Origin: Coptis chinensis
Lineage: Eukaryota > Streptophyta > Magnoliopsida > Ranunculales > Ranunculaceae
Length of the DNA stretch: 64,000 nt
NCBI GenBank assembly: GCA_015680905.1
Contig: CM027381.1
Span: forward strand, 558,001 to 622,000
Reading direction: 5' to 3'
Shown: positions 26,381 to 38,422 of the stretch, piece by piece
Position numbering within the stretch: position 1 is the first letter of the stretch
How the letters are laid out: the number at the start of each line of letters is the position of its first letter
Translations under genes and position numbers: made by a program
Notes under the pieces: model-generated
The model's input: only the letters and a program-made list of their open reading frames with translations
Told to the model about the DNA's origin: nothing
The model's database searches: none

Positions 26381-27682
26381 GTGAATTTAGGAACAGAAGA
26401 CGACCCCAAGTTCGTCTATGTAGGGGCTAATCTTGACCCCACACTCAAGGCCCAGCTTGTAAACTTCTTATCCATGAATAAAGATGTTTTTGCTTGGTCG
26501 TATGTAGATGTGCCCGGAATAGATCCTAATGTAGCATGTCATAGATTAAATGTAAATCCCAATGCTAGACCCGGTTAAGCGGCCTTTCGCTAACTCTCTG
26601 CGATTTGAGAAAGCCATCAACGGCGAAGGTCGACAAACTCGAAGCAAGTTGGTTTCATCAAAAGGTAGACTATCGATTTGGATCGCCAACATCGTTCGCG
26701 GTCCCCAAAAAGAATGGACGATTAAGCTATCGTCGATTTCCACGAATGTAAATCAAGAAACACCGAAAGATAGTTTTCCCTACCTCGCGTTGACCGACTT
26801 GTCGACCAAACTGTGGTCATGAACTTCTCTCCTTCATGGACGGCGTCACAGTGGATACAACCAAATCCCACTCGGCGAGGAGGATCAAGAGAAAACCTCG
26901 CGTTCATCACAGAGCAAGGAATTTATTGCTATAACGTCCTCCGTTCGACCTTAAAACTTTGGAGGCGGCGATATCAACGTCGTAACCGATATGTTCTAGG
27001 ACATGTTAGGAGATACCATGGAGGTTTACATCGGCGACATGGTCGTCAAAAGCAAGAAAGCGGCGACCACCTCACTCGCCCGAGCAAAGCGTTCTCCAGG
27101 TTCGCCCGAACTTCGAATGATTTGAACCCGGAGAAATGCCTCTTTAGAAGCGTCCTCCGGAAAGTTTCTAGGATATCGTGTCACAACGAGGGATCGAAGC
27201 AAATCCAGACCAAATCCAAGAGTTCTTAGACATGCCCAATCCACAGACAAAGAAACAGATCTTATCGTGCATGGTCATTGCCGCGACTCTCAACCGATTC
27301 ATATCCAGGGCGTCAGACAAGTGCCGACCGTTCCTACAACTCTTCAAAAAAGGCGAGCAGTTCTCATGGAACGATCAATGTCACCAAGCATTCTCCACTC
27401 TCAAAGAGTACCTCACCATGCCTCCCATCTTAGCCAAACCAACAGTCGGAGAAACACTGGGGCTCTATTTGGCAATATCAGACTTCGCCATCAGCTCAGT
27501 TCTCTTCAAAGAGGAGAACAACTCAGAAAAACCGATCTACTTTACAAGTAAGACGCTCACTTAACTGAAAAGAATTATTCTTTCATTGAAAGAGTCATTA
27601 CTTGCTTTGTTGATTATTCGGCAAGAAAATTCAGGGGCCATTACTTTCAAGCACATCCGATCAAAGTACTTACCGACCTCCC
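26381..27682 (+). pseudogene. Tat-lineage reverse transcriptase and first RNase H remnant
   Basis: 26381-26578 opens the RT domain (NKDVFAWSYVDVPGIDPNVA, CHRLNVNPNARP). The fingers region 26580-26830 is broken over three frames. Around 27016-27057 the catalytic box reads MEVYIGDMVV where family members have YxDD, so one metal-binding Asp is lost. From 27178 the connection and Ty3-type RNase H are in one frame (SQRGIEANPDQIQEFLDMPN, FSWNDQCHQAFSTLKEYL, GLYLAISDFAISSVLFKE, IYFTSKTLT) up to a stop at 27562. The following tether continues in other frames. A catalytic-residue change plus frameshifts make the enzyme inactive. Confidence 0.82.
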
Positions 27683-28366
27683 TTGAAGAAAATCTTTCAC
27701 AAAGAAAACAAGACAACTCGTATGGCAATATGGGCTGAAGAGCTCGGCGAACACCACATGGAGTTCGTACCTCGAACTTCTCAGAAAGGTCAAGTCGTAG
27801 TAGATTTCCTAGCAGATTTCCCTGTTGATGACCCAAATTGGGAACCAGAAACGGAGCTCGCAGGCACAAAGGAACGTATCAAATCAGTCTGGTCTCTCTT
27901 TGTAGATGGCTCTAGCAACCCTAACGGGAGTGGCATCGGGGTTGTCTTAGTGTCCCCCGATGGAACTATGGTAGAGAAGTCAGTTCGAATCGACTTCACA
28001 ACTTCCAACAACGAGGCGGAGTACGAAGCATTGATCATGGGACTTCGTATGGCACTACAGCTCGGTGTAAAGGAACTCCAAGTCTTTAGTGACTCGCAAT
28101 TGGTCGTTCCCCAGGTTGCAAAAAAGTACACTACCCATGAAGGTAACCTTTCGAAATATCTTCAAGTCGTTTATCATTTACTGCCTTCTTTTAAGAAAGC
28201 TACCATACATCATTTTTTGCGTGACGAGAACCATCACGCGGACAGTTTAGCTTACTTAGCCACTCAAACACCGAACTGCGTCCCAAGACAACTACTCATT
28301 GAAGTAGTCGAGCACGCCCTAGCAATAAGCGATCTATTCCCTCTCTCTGGCAATCTGTTGAGTTAA
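27683..28366 (+). pseudogene. Second (archaeal-type) RNase H domain of the Tat-lineage element
   Basis: A 227-codon frame without stops. It starts with the tether (RMAIWAEELGEHHMEFVPRT, GQVVVDFLADFP) and then encodes the additional RNase H: LFVDGSSNPNGSGIGVVLVS (first Asp), NNEAEYEALIMGLRMAL (Glu), VFSDSQLVV (second Asp) and ENHHADSLAYLA (last Asp). All four catalytic acidic residues are present. A second RNase H between the Ty3-type RNase H and integrase is a known feature of Tat elements. This is the best-preserved domain of the copy, but no start places it as an independent gene. Confidence 0.85.
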
Positions 28367-29575
28367 ACATGGATCAGACCCATCATAGACTACATCCAAA
28401 GATGGCGACTCCCGTAGAAGCGTACCAAGGCCGCAAATCCCATATCGCACGCCGTTATTGCTTACTTCATAACAAGTTATTCAGAAATCTGGCGGTGGAC
28501 CACACTTGCGCATTACTCGAGCGAGGGTCAATTGATTTTTGCGGAAATCCACGAAGGAGAATGTGGAAATAATGCCGGAGGTCACTCTTTAGCCCACAAA
28601 GCAATTTCCCAAGGATACTTTTAGCCCGTGATGCGGATCGGCGCCAAAGCATACGTCCTCAAGTGTATAAAATGCCAAACATTTGGCCCAACATCATCCA
28701 ACCAGGCCATGAGTCGATCAAGATAGCGAGCCCATGGCCATTTCACATGTGGGGCATGGACATCATGGGACCATTCATCCCACAGAAAAGCACTGGTTTT
28801 CGCTTCGTCTTAGTTGCAACTGACTATTTCACTAAGTGGTTCGAAACCATTCCTTTAGCACATGTCAAAGAATCACATGTCAGAAACTTCATCTGGACTC
28901 ACATCATCACCAGATTTGGTTTGCCACATACACTAGTGATGGACAATGGCTCCCAATTCAAAGGCAAAACAGTTAAAGAATTTCTAGCTAAGTGGAAGAT
29001 CGTTCATGCATTTTCTACTCCACAATACGCCCAGACTAATGGTCAAGCAGAAGCCAGCAACAAGGTAATCTTAGAAAATTTGAAGAAAAAAATTGAAAAG
29101 AACAAGAGCCAATGGCCAAATCAGTTGGAGAACATTTTGTGGGCTCATCGCACCATAGCTCGGTCCAGTACAGGCGAATCTCCATTCTCCTTGTGTTATG
29201 GCACAGAAGCCGTAATTCCCACCGAACTGACAGTCACTACGACTCGGTCAGAGCTCGTAGAGACGGGACACAATGACTCCGTTCTAGCACGAGAGATCGA
29301 CTTGTTAGAAGAACGGCGTGACTTAGCCGCCATCAGAGTCGCATCTTATCAACAAACTCTGAAGAACTCCTACAATAAACGAGTGCATCCTAGATCTTTT
29401 CAACATGGCGATCTAGTACTAAAAAGACATAAAGGCGACTCCAAATTAGCACCTACATTGGGAAGGCCCATACATCGTGGAACGCATTGTAGGCAATGGA
29501 GCATACTGGATAAAAACCCAAGAGGGGAAATTGTTGCCTCGCCCTTGGAATACTTATCTGCTGAAAAAAATTTAT
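28367..29575 (+). pseudogene. Tat-lineage integrase
   Basis: The zinc-binding part (28369-28660) is present but spread over several frames (HIARRYCLLHNKLF; FAEIHEGECGNNAGGHSLAH in another frame). The catalytic core is open from 28663: WGMDIMGPFIP (first Asp), VMDNGSQFKG (second Asp) and TNGQAEASNKVILENLKKKI (Glu) complete the DDE triad. The C-terminal region (SYNKRVHPRSFQHGDLVLKR) follows until a frameshift near 29455, after which LAPTxGRPIHRG and the final WNTYLLKK-like segment lie in other frames. The core looks intact, but the full protein is broken at both ends. Confidence 0.83.
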
Positions 29576-29767
29576 CAATGAAACCACTGATGTTGTATAT
29601 TCCGTTTTTCATTTATTATAAACTCAAGGTTAAATTTCTTATGTTGCCTATTACAATCTACTCCGTTTACTTGCATCGAAAAGTCATACAATTCGCGACC
29701 GAGGAACGACCCGAAGACAATTTACATTGTCAACGCTATCGGTAGTAATGTTGTCATAAGCTAACAC

Positions 29768-30200
29768 GCTCTCCGTGAGCAGACAGCTCTCTGGAGCTTA
29801 CAAGCTCCACAGCCTCTCCAAGTCTTGTTAAGTCGAGGACCTATATTTCTATGATCGACCAAACTAGAACGCTTCTTCGTGGAGCGCATGACTCTCGGAG
29901 TTTACAGGCTCCACAGCCTCTCCAAGTCTTGTTAAGTCCGGGACCTATATTTCTAGGATCGACTAAACGAGAACGCTCTCTGTGAGCAGACAGCTCTCTG
30001 GAGCTTACAGGCTCCATAGCCTCTCCAAGTCTTGTTAAGTCGAGGACCTATATTTCTAGGATCGACCAAACGAGAACGCCCTCCGTGAGCAGACAGCTCT
30101 CTGGAGCTTACATGCTCCACAACCTCTCCGAACCTCGCTAGTCGAGAACCTATACTTCTAGGGTTGACCATACGAGAACGCTCTCCGTGAGCATTGCGCT
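29768..30200 (+). repeat. ~102 bp minisatellite in the Tat 3' region
   Basis: Four tandem copies of ~102 bp plus a partial fifth, containing GAACGCTCTCCGTGAGCAGA, CAGCCTCTCCAAGTCTTGTT and GGACCTATATTTCTAGGATC. Copies start near 29768, 29870, 29970, 30075 and 30177. Up to 30754 the rest of the spacer holds shorter related motifs (TTAATTCTAGGCTCAGATCA twice, 30246-30306) and no gene. Confidence 0.85.
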
Positions 30201-30754
30201 TCTATGAGCCAACACGCTCTGCCTGAGCAAAACACTCTCTCGAGTATTAATTCTAGGCTCAGATCAATCCACCTAGTGGAGAACTCTTAATTCTAGGCTC
30301 AGATCATCTAGAATGCTCCCAGCGTTTCTTCTCTGATAACATGATGACCACGAAAGAAAGCGATAATCATAGGCAAAACGTTTCTTTAATCTAAGCCTCA
30401 AGCTCCTCAGTTATTTCAAGCCACATGAATAATAAGCAGGATGCTAACTACAAGCAATTAAGCAGAAACATGCATTCCATACCCAGTCAGTAGCAATACT
30501 CGGCCAACGCCAAAACAACTAGACTCACCGATCTACTGGGTCTACCCAGGAAATCCAGATCGGTGTTTATTACAAATTTAACAAGACATCGAATCGCCAC
30601 TTCCGTGGAAACCGGTTCACGTACCAAAGTGATTTAACCGCTTTCAGCAAACTGAAGATACTGACTCTATTGTTAACTCTCATATAAGAGAGGATAACGT
30701 AAAGAACACTCACGTTTTTTCCATAGCTGAAATAGACAAGGATAGATTGCACCA

Positions 30755-33700
30755 TCAAACATCAGTCAAGACATGCTTATCTTTCGGGGCCGCACTAGTA
30801 GAAGTAGTGTGCCGAGCAGATCTCAGCATCACACGCATACCTCGCCCCTGCTCCTCGCCCTCAGTTGCTTTCTTCAAGAGGTGATACTTCTCATCCATTA
30901 CGGCATATTGGGCACAGGCCATGCTATACGCCTTCTGCGCTTTGCGCGCTACCCCTTGACATTGTTTGGCATATGCAGTCACCTTAGCTAACTCCCTCTC
31001 TAGATCAGTCATAGCCGTAACCAACGCAGCGTTCTCGTCAGCAGCATTCTGATACTTATTGGTTATCACCTCTAGCTTCCTCTTGTCAACTCCCCACGCA
31101 GCTCGCATACATCCCAGCTTGACGTGTGGGTTAACATCAGTCTCAACGTTTTGCACAACATCTTTCAGTTTATCATACCCTGCAAGAAATTGCGAGTACA
31201 AAGTTAAAGATCAAAATCGCCCTGGAAAAAGACACAACAACTTAGCGCATAACGAGCTCACCAAACAAGCAGCCATGTCCATCGTCCCCAACAGCGTCTC
31301 CATATCTTCATCTTTCACCTCCGCCTTGTCACCATCCAACACGATCCCCTTCAGAAGGCTGGTCGCTATGGATGCCGAGTGGAAGCTGCAATCAGAACGT
31401 TTCACCGTACGCTTCTTCCCCGTCTTCCCCAGGTAGTAGAATTCGCTCCCCACATCCCCGAATCGCGGGGAAGAATTCTCACCAGCGATGTGGTGACCTT
31501 GCCTCAGGTCGCTACGCTCCGCAGCATGACGATTGGTGTCGCCTACCCGCTGTGGCGACCTAAATACAATGCCACCAGCCGAACAACCAGATCTCCTAGG
31601 TCGCTTGTTGCCTTTGGCTCCTACAAAAATAGCCTTCCTCTTACCACGATCACTGTGCACATGAGAGTCGAACTCCATTTCCTCCATTACCAGAGGCGAA
31701 GTTTCTCTCAAACTCCCTTCTCCTCTCACATAGTTGTGGCACCTTGCCATAATCAAACCTACGAACAGAGATAATACCGCATGGGTTAAAGAGCTATCCA
31801 CCAACTCCTTCTCAAAAAGATACATCCAAAAATGGAAACAAACGTACCTGTAGAAGCAGCGACGAAGATGGTGCACTGCGGCGTTAAGGCAAAGAAAGGA
31901 GCTAAGACGGGGAAGACAAGCAAATACCTTTGGTATTCTACTTAACGTTTTACTTATTATGTAACGTCTTTTTCCCTAAGTACATCATAATTACCTTGAG
32001 GCGCCAAAGCGTCGGGGCCATCGCCCGCCATCATTACACTCCTTGAACCGCTTCGTTTTCCTACACGTGAGGAAATCGCCATTTCGACAATGAACAGAAC
32101 ACCATACGCCCTACTCTATATGCAGTCACGGCGATCTAGTAACCTCATTACGGGCGACACCTAAAACTAAAGACAATGTAATGACAAGGACTTCATTCAA
32201 GCTACAGGTTACTTGAAGGTCGGTTATCACCGCGGTACATCCGACATGCATAGTTATAGCAAAGATCACCGTTTATACATTCAATCAAGCAAACGACACA
32301 CACACCACAACAGTGGAAACAAGCAACAAGCATAGCATATAAGCAAAAACGACTGTCGGACGGGCCCCAACCACGATTCGTTCCTTAGCCGAGTTGCCGA
32401 GCCTACTCAGAAATCCAACCCGGCTAACCAATACTCATCATCATATGGCTACCCCAAACCGATGGCGGGATACCGGATCGTTCAAAGTGGTAGCACATAA
32501 AAAAACAAGAAAAAGCGGACTGCCTGGGTTACCCTGGAAACCCGGCTTTATTGTATCCGCGACTTACAAGCATACAAAGGTTAGCAAAACGAAGTTACAA
32601 CTTCGCCATCTCTAGGCGCAACAACTAGCTCTCAAGCCACAAGTGACTCGTCAATTTCAGCATCCCTCTCTTCAACCACAATGGACACTCCATCCAAATC
32701 CAAACTCATAAGCACATCAGACGCAACAACTTCAGCTTGCGGTACCACGACCTCTGGCACGACCACTAAAGAAGCGAGAACAATACCGACATCTCCCTCG
32801 CACTTTTGTTCGGTCGCGGTATGAGACATCCCACTTACATGCTCCTCTTTTAAAGCTTTATAGTCCGCTTCCAGCTCAACAAAGTCAGCATCCAGGTCGT
32901 CATAGGCCTTCGTAGCGTCTTGAGCAACCTTCTTGCGGTGTAAGGCATACTCGTTCAACCTACCAATTTTCACAGTCGCTACAATGATGTTCTCTTCAAA
33001 GACCTCGTAGTTTTTTAGCCTTAGATCTTACGCTCGGTATCCTTCAAAGATCTTTGCGGACTTCGAGCTTAGTGTGCTTTCTTCAGTCCTCAAGCTCCTC
33101 ACGTTCCATCTTAGCGGCGTCTTGAACGTTTTTCAGCTCGTCGGCGGCTTCACCACGGTTTCTCTATCGCCTCCGTAACCGAAAGCAATCTCCTTCAACT
33201 TCAAACCCACTCACAAGCTGCAATTGCACACATATGTTAGTAACCAGTCACGCGATGCGCATATAAGTTTAACAGATACATCAAAACGGGACAAATCCCA
33301 CGGACATTATTCGACGACTTCCATCCGCTTCGGTTGTTGTCGGCCAGCCCCTTTGTCATCCGGCTTTACGGTTGCCATCCAGAGCTATCTGTTCTAGCGG
33401 ACAAGCCGATACCTTACTCGACTGAAGCTCTGGTCGGTTAAGCCTCCGCGATTCGTTGAACCCGTTGTCATCTAAATACACAAACCGCGGACTCTAAGTC
33501 ATCCGCGAACCATAGCTAACTTTCCACTAGCTTTGCGAGGACCCTTCGCTTCGCCGCCCGGACTAGGTTTCAGATTGTAGGAGACGGACTAGACCCCCCA
33601 AAGCTGGCCAAGTCAAGACCTACTCGGTCGCACCCGACTCGGCGAAAGCAACCGTAGCACCACCGCCACTACCGAAAGCCCGCTACCTGGAGCTTTCACC

Positions 33701-34151
33701 AAGAGCATCTTTGCGCAATTTTGGCAACTTCGGGCAAAGATCTTGCTCGAGGCGTCGGTTCTTCTCTTTCGACCTGCTCCTTACACGAGGATTGAAGATC
33801 ACCGTCTCCTCTTACTGGGGAGCATCAATCGACCCCCTTCGGTCGGGAACTCGACCCACCAGCCCCTGAAGCACCACCTCCAAAGGGTCGTCTCAGGCCA
33901 CCACGACCCCGGTTCCTATCTTCCCGTGTTACCAAGTCACTCGCGCGCATCTCCATCACCCCTCTCCTAGTCTGACCTCGAGCTCGGTCCTTCTGAGCCT
34001 TTCTTTTTTCCCAGATCGCAGTCCCACCCTTTTCCACAAAGAAATGAGCAAGTTCGGGCAACTTCGCTTGTTTTTGTGCTCGAGTCAGCCGCGCGAACCT
34101 CTCTATCTCCCCACGATCAGTTTGTGTTTTCACAGAAAAATCTACAAACAA
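30755..34151 (-). pseudogene. C-terminal parts of the antisense ORF of the Tat-lineage element
   Basis: Antisense to pol, several open segments follow the N-terminal domain at 34200-34943. 34151-33825 (FARLTRAQKQAKLPELAHFF, basic Arg/Gly-rich tail), 32973-32632 (ATKAYDDLDADFVELEADYK, heptad-like), 31876-31211 (KRKAIFVGAKGNKRPRRSG, Lys/Arg-rich) and 31201-30755 (FLAGYDKLKDVVQNVETDVN, then VITNKYQNAADENAALVTAM with coiled-coil pattern). Antisense ORFs ending in a long coiled coil are known from Tat-type elements. The order here, from near the 3' LTR inwards, fits. Frames change between segments, and 33000-33800 is fully degenerate. Function unknown. Confidence 0.5.
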
Positions 34152-34199
34152 TGCAAAGACATGAATCAGTTAGAATCACAGGAAATCACCGAGTAAAGC

Positions 34200-34943
34200 G
34201 ACAAAAGCAAGACACTCCCACCCACCGGAAATGTTACAAATCCTAGTTTGCAACCTACATCCGCTAGCACAAGTGGTTGCCAAACTAGCAAAGAACCTCT
34301 TTGTCCAAGCCTCATTGCTTACATAATCAATCAATCATAACGAGCGGCGTCGTCATGGTTTGTAAACTAAAGTTGAAATTACCAGATCGCCTCACAACAA
34401 AGTGCTCAATTATGTCGGATACCCCTATGCGGTATTCGCCACTCACATTCAACAGGTCGAACACCCTAAACAGTCGCCAGGTGTTACCAACAAACTGACA
34501 GGGAGACTTCCAACAATGAGCCAAGAAGTCACAAACCAACTTCGAGAACGGTATTTGCATATACGCTCACAGATGATTACCCCACCATTCGGAGGGTTGT
34601 ACTCCTCACTACGTACATTTTCACTCAACCGTGGTTAGTATATCTCCAGATCGGGAACGTTGATCCCATAAGCTGCCCTCAGTTTGGGGAACGAGCTCGC
34701 AGCACAATGATCCACCGTCTTAGGGGGCAACCCACTTAACGACGAACCCTCCCCTCGACCTGACGTGCTTGCCACAGCACCTTCCGACCCAGATCGTGTA
34801 TTACCCTCGTCTACCCTAACTTCCTCATCCCGCCCAACCTGAATGCCAAGACTCACCGATTCTTCCTTATCATCCTCATACTCACCACAACTTAATGAGA
34901 CCTCCCGAACCTCTTCAGATCGAGTATCGTCAGAATCAGACAT
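34200..34943 (-). pseudogene. N-terminal domain of the antisense ORF, 'putative gypsy-type transposon' family
   Basis: Starts at ATG 34943 with an acidic Ser-rich segment (MSDSDDTRSEEVREVSLS) and reads to AYGINVPDLEIY before a TAA at 34635. In shifted frames it continues as EEYNPPNGGVIICE and QIPFSKLVCDFLAHCWKSPC, QFVGNTWRLFRVFDLLNVSG. The pattern PfxxxVxDxLxxxxxxPxQxxxNxWRxxxxFxxL resembles the plant domain annotated as 'putative gypsy type transposon' (Transposase_28-like). This start lies ~520 bp inside the 3' LTR border and reads away from it, so a promoter in or near the 3' LTR on the - strand would be needed. Broken by a stop and a frameshift. Confidence 0.55.
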
Positions 34944-35453
34944 TGTGTCGTCTCCTTCTTATCAACTACCCAAGCTTAAACCCTACAGCCTAACACCGAC
35001 CTACCTACTCAACAAATCGCACTTGAATAAGAGGAAAGCAAATTGAAAATGAAAAGGCAGCAGAAACACTCACCTGAGAAACCCTAGCTTGCGTTTTTGC
35101 TGGAGAAGGAAACAGGAGATACTTTTTCGAGTTTCCCAAATTTGATTTTGTGCAACCGCCCGTTCAGTTACCAAGAAGTTATGATTACAGCCTATGCCCT
35201 AGCCCGCACACGTGTTCCAAGGACCTGTCTTTTCAAAGTTCCGGATAACGCGGCGACACATTTCTTTACTAACTGCTACAATTCTGTCACGTGCCAATCA
35301 CGTGCCAACTTCCCTTTCCCGCCAAATCATCATACCACACGATTCAAACTTTACGGCATCTCAGTCAGATCGTTCACCATAGCTCGCTCATGCTCCACAC
35401 GTACTTCCGTTTTTCTCTCAGCAAATCGCTTCCATGGACAAAAACAATCTACT

Positions 35454-35465
35454 GAGAGGGGGCTG
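35454..35465 (+). other. Polypurine tract of the Tat-lineage element
   Basis: GAGAGGGGGCTG immediately before the 3' LTR (TGTAGGGG at 35466), the site for plus-strand priming. Confidence 0.75.
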
Positions 35466-36012
35466 TGTAGGGGAGTAATATCCTCATTAAGGAATATTGC
35501 ACACGCGCGAAGCATAAGCGAACTCAGGACATCGACCTCCAAGACCGATCTGTGAGCAGCTCCCTTCATGTAGGTAGTACGCTTAAGCTCATTCGAGAAT
35601 ATCTCGAGACGAATAAACGACTGGAGACAGAACGCCTTAGATAAAAACACCACCTCTAATCCAGATGTAATCATCACCAAAATCTTACCTGTATTTCCCA
35701 TCACCGGAAAATATGGACTACTACACCAACTCCCAATCATCACACAATTCCTACCAAAACCAACCTAACACACATTCATAATCTCCACCCTACATATGTA
35801 CAAGAGAGTACACGTGTCTCAAGGATAAACACTCCTTTATGCCTATAAATACCACCTACATGAACTACGTGAGACCTGATTCTTCTCTCCCCTCAGAATC
35901 AAGAGAGGATACGTAGGCAGCTCGCTCATTAGCGAACTCGATCTCTCCAAAACCCAAACCCATCCTCCTCTTTTCTGTTGTATGTAAAGGAAAACCAAAA
36001 CACACCTTTACA
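35466..36012 (+). repeat. 3' LTR of the Tat-lineage element
   Basis: 547 bp, partner of 23330-23876; about 27 differences by eye. Includes TATAAATA at ~35848. Flanked on the right by the duplicated target ATAGG (36013-36017). Confidence 0.93.
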
Positions 36013-36017
36013 ATAGG

Positions 36018-36666
36018 GATTCTGGTGCAGCACGATGGATGAATAGTTTCCTTCTGCAAACTTTTTATGACAGGTTGAATCTAACTTTTTATGTTGGGAT
36101 ATTGCAGAGATTGTCATTTTAATCTCTTTTGCAGTGTCGTTTTAGAACTTCTTGATTTTAGGAGGTTCGTAGAGAAACAATTGCATAAGCCGTCTATATT
36201 AGTGTGGTCAACTCATTTCCTTCGGATTGTACAACGAATACCAAAATCTTAATGGGCACCAAAACAAAGCCTAATATTCTTTTAGCGAGAATGAATTTTC
36301 AGTCTCTTGGATTGTGTTCAATTGATCATGATCGTTCTCATGCTTGTGGTATTTGTGCTGTTCAAACGACCCTATTTTTTGGATTTTATATAGGCGGAAA
36401 TTATTAGGCAAGAGTAGACAGGATTTCACTTGGGGGCAAAAAGTATAGTAGAAAGGAAAGAGAAAATGATAAATTGTTATTAAACTTGTATGCTGAAATC
36501 TTTCACATACTAAAAGAACAGGGAGTACTCGGTGCCTCCTTTTGAACACCATGCCTGATCTGAGGAAGAAAATTTGGGAGACAAGAATCAAACCAACACA
36601 GTATATACCACCACTCTATCGAAATCTAGCTTAGCTATTATCTATTTTCCTTTAAAACTGGTTGTA
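36018..36666 (+). other. 5' flank of the BAHD pseudogene
   Basis: No gene. A TATATA element at 36602 lies about 65 bp before the BAHD start codon and may be its original TATA box. The Tat element landed about 650 bp upstream of the ORF. Confidence 0.45.
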
Positions 36667-37007
36667 ATGTCTTCATCCTCGTCTTCCTCTTTAGTCTTCA
36701 AAATAGAAAGGGGCAAACCTGAACTGATTGCACCTGCTAAGCCAACACCACGTGATTTTAAAGAACTTTTTGATATCAACGATCAAAAGAGCCTTCGGAT
36801 TCATGTTCCCTTCATACACTTTTATCGAAACAATGCTGCTGCGGGAATGCATGAAGAAAGAGATCCTGTGAAGATTATTAAAGAGGCCATCGCAGAAACA
36901 CTTGTTTATTACTACTCCTTTGCGAGTAGGCTCAGGGAAGGAGTAGGATTCAACAACCATAATACTAAGCTTATGGTTGAATGTACAGGTGAAGGTGTTA
37001 TGTGTGT

Positions 37008-37501
37008 TGTTGGTAGCAATTTCTGCAACAAGAACAAACTGTGAATAAAAAGAAGGCTAGCTAAGGCACGGATCAAACGTTTTATTTAAGGTTGTTTCGC
37101 GTATGTTTCTCTTTATGCAGACAAAGTGCGTCAACCTCCAGGATACAACAGTCAGTTATACTCTCATTTGTTTACTGTAGATAAACCAAAGAAGAAAATG
37201 AAGAACCACGATACTGATCTTATGATTGCCCAAACCGTAGTGTAGAAAATAGTTCGCTCATACTATAGGCGGCTGGTATAGGAGTTTTTGTAGATACTTG
37301 AAACGTGGAGCACTAATAGATTCGTTTTTATAGGGAACTGCTTCAGTTTCCCTATAGAGATTGGATTCTACGACTGTTTCCCAATCCATATCCAATTCTG
37401 TTTCCAATCATATCAGGAAACATGTTTTACCAAAAAGAAGATAAGGGATCAAAGAGCCCAAACCCAAATTCACCTCTTGTTTTATTCAAAATAACACAAC
37501 A
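37008..37501 (-). repeat. 3' LTR of the copia element
   Basis: 494 bp. In element orientation it starts TGTTGTGTTA directly after the purine tract TAAGTGGGGGAT (complement of 37502-37513). Matches 42227-42734 throughout, e.g. CTCTTTATGCAGACAAAG, CGTCAACCTCCAGGATACAA and CTGGTATAGGAGTTTTTGTA. Confidence 0.88.
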
Positions 37502-38422
37502 ATCCCCCACTTATTTTTGATAAAAACAAAATATAAAATATATTTAAGGGCAATCAATATCAGTATCAACATGTTATGTATAGATGAAGGTGTCCAAGAC
37601 TTAAACCTTTACGTAGTGAAAATTACTCAAAGTATAAGAGTCATAAGTGACTAAGTCTTAAACTTAGGGATTGAGTATACAATAAGTTATAATCACGCAC
37701 AACATATCCAGTGTTCTCCTTTAATGTTCTGCACATTAAAGGCCTTGTGCTCTCTTCCTGGATTCGTGAATGATCTAGAGAATCAATCCCCATTCTCATA
37801 GAAAGCGGCCTCTACTTTCACATTCACTAGGTGAGTCTATCAAGAGTGTTCCTGTAGCTATGCACTCCGCCCATAAAGACCATAGAAATTCATTAAGAGT
37901 TTTTTCTAGAAAACCTCAACCTTTATTTATCGCTGCAGGATTTCATACATTTTACTATCCAACTACGAGGCAGATAAGTAACAATGCATGTCTCACAACC
38001 AACATTCTATGACTTGTTCTTCCCTTTGAACCTAGTTCTTGGGATCTCTAGTCCCTAGGTTGGGTTGACTTGTTCTTCCCTTTGAACCTAGTTCTTGGGA
38101 TCTCTAGTCCCTAGGTTGGGTTACCATTATAGATGTTCATATTTCAATTGGCTTCAGTCCCATGCTAGTAGAGCAATCCACATTATATCTCTGGCTAGAG
38201 CTTTGGTATATGAACCTGTAAGGTTATCTTCAGATCTCACAAAATCAAAATGATATGGACTCTCCCAGTTATAGCTGTAATACTATCAACAAAGTATCAT
38301 TGTAACTAATACCGTCTATATTAGACTAGTATACGAGTAAGAAGGTCTTGTATTCAACTAGTTTCTTCACTCGTACTAGCCAAAGCAATAATTAATCTCA
38401 GACTCCATAGCATACTATGCTA
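37502..38422 (-). other. 3' untranslated part of the copia element
   Basis: Polypurine tract at 37502-37513 (complement). No coding sequence seen. A 52-56 bp perfect tandem duplication (TTGTTCTTCCCTTTGAACCT ... CCTAGGTTGGGTT) lies at ~38010-38122. Confidence 0.6.

Larger units (their letters stand above)
23330..36012 (+). mobile_element. Ty3/gypsy LTR retrotransposon, Tat lineage, full length but degenerate (12.7 kb)
   Basis: Two LTRs of 547 bp, both TGTAGGGGA...CCTTTACA, bound the element. The host duplication ATAGG is exact on both sides (23325-23329, 36013-36017). A PBS (TGGCGCCGTTTGTGG) follows the 5' LTR and a polypurine tract precedes the 3' LTR. The order gag-PR-RT-RNase H-second RNase H-INT, a long 3' region with a minisatellite, and antisense ORF remnants are characteristic of the Tat group. 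By eye the LTRs differ at about 27 of 547 sites (roughly 95% identity, mostly transitions), so the insertion is not recent. Every coding domain has frameshifts or stops, so the copy is non-autonomous. Its GC content is visibly higher than that of its surroundings. Confidence 0.93.

Noticed and set aside
25934-26384. Thr/Val repeats on both strands of the Tat element
   Set aside because: Low-complexity linker between protease and RT; no domain.
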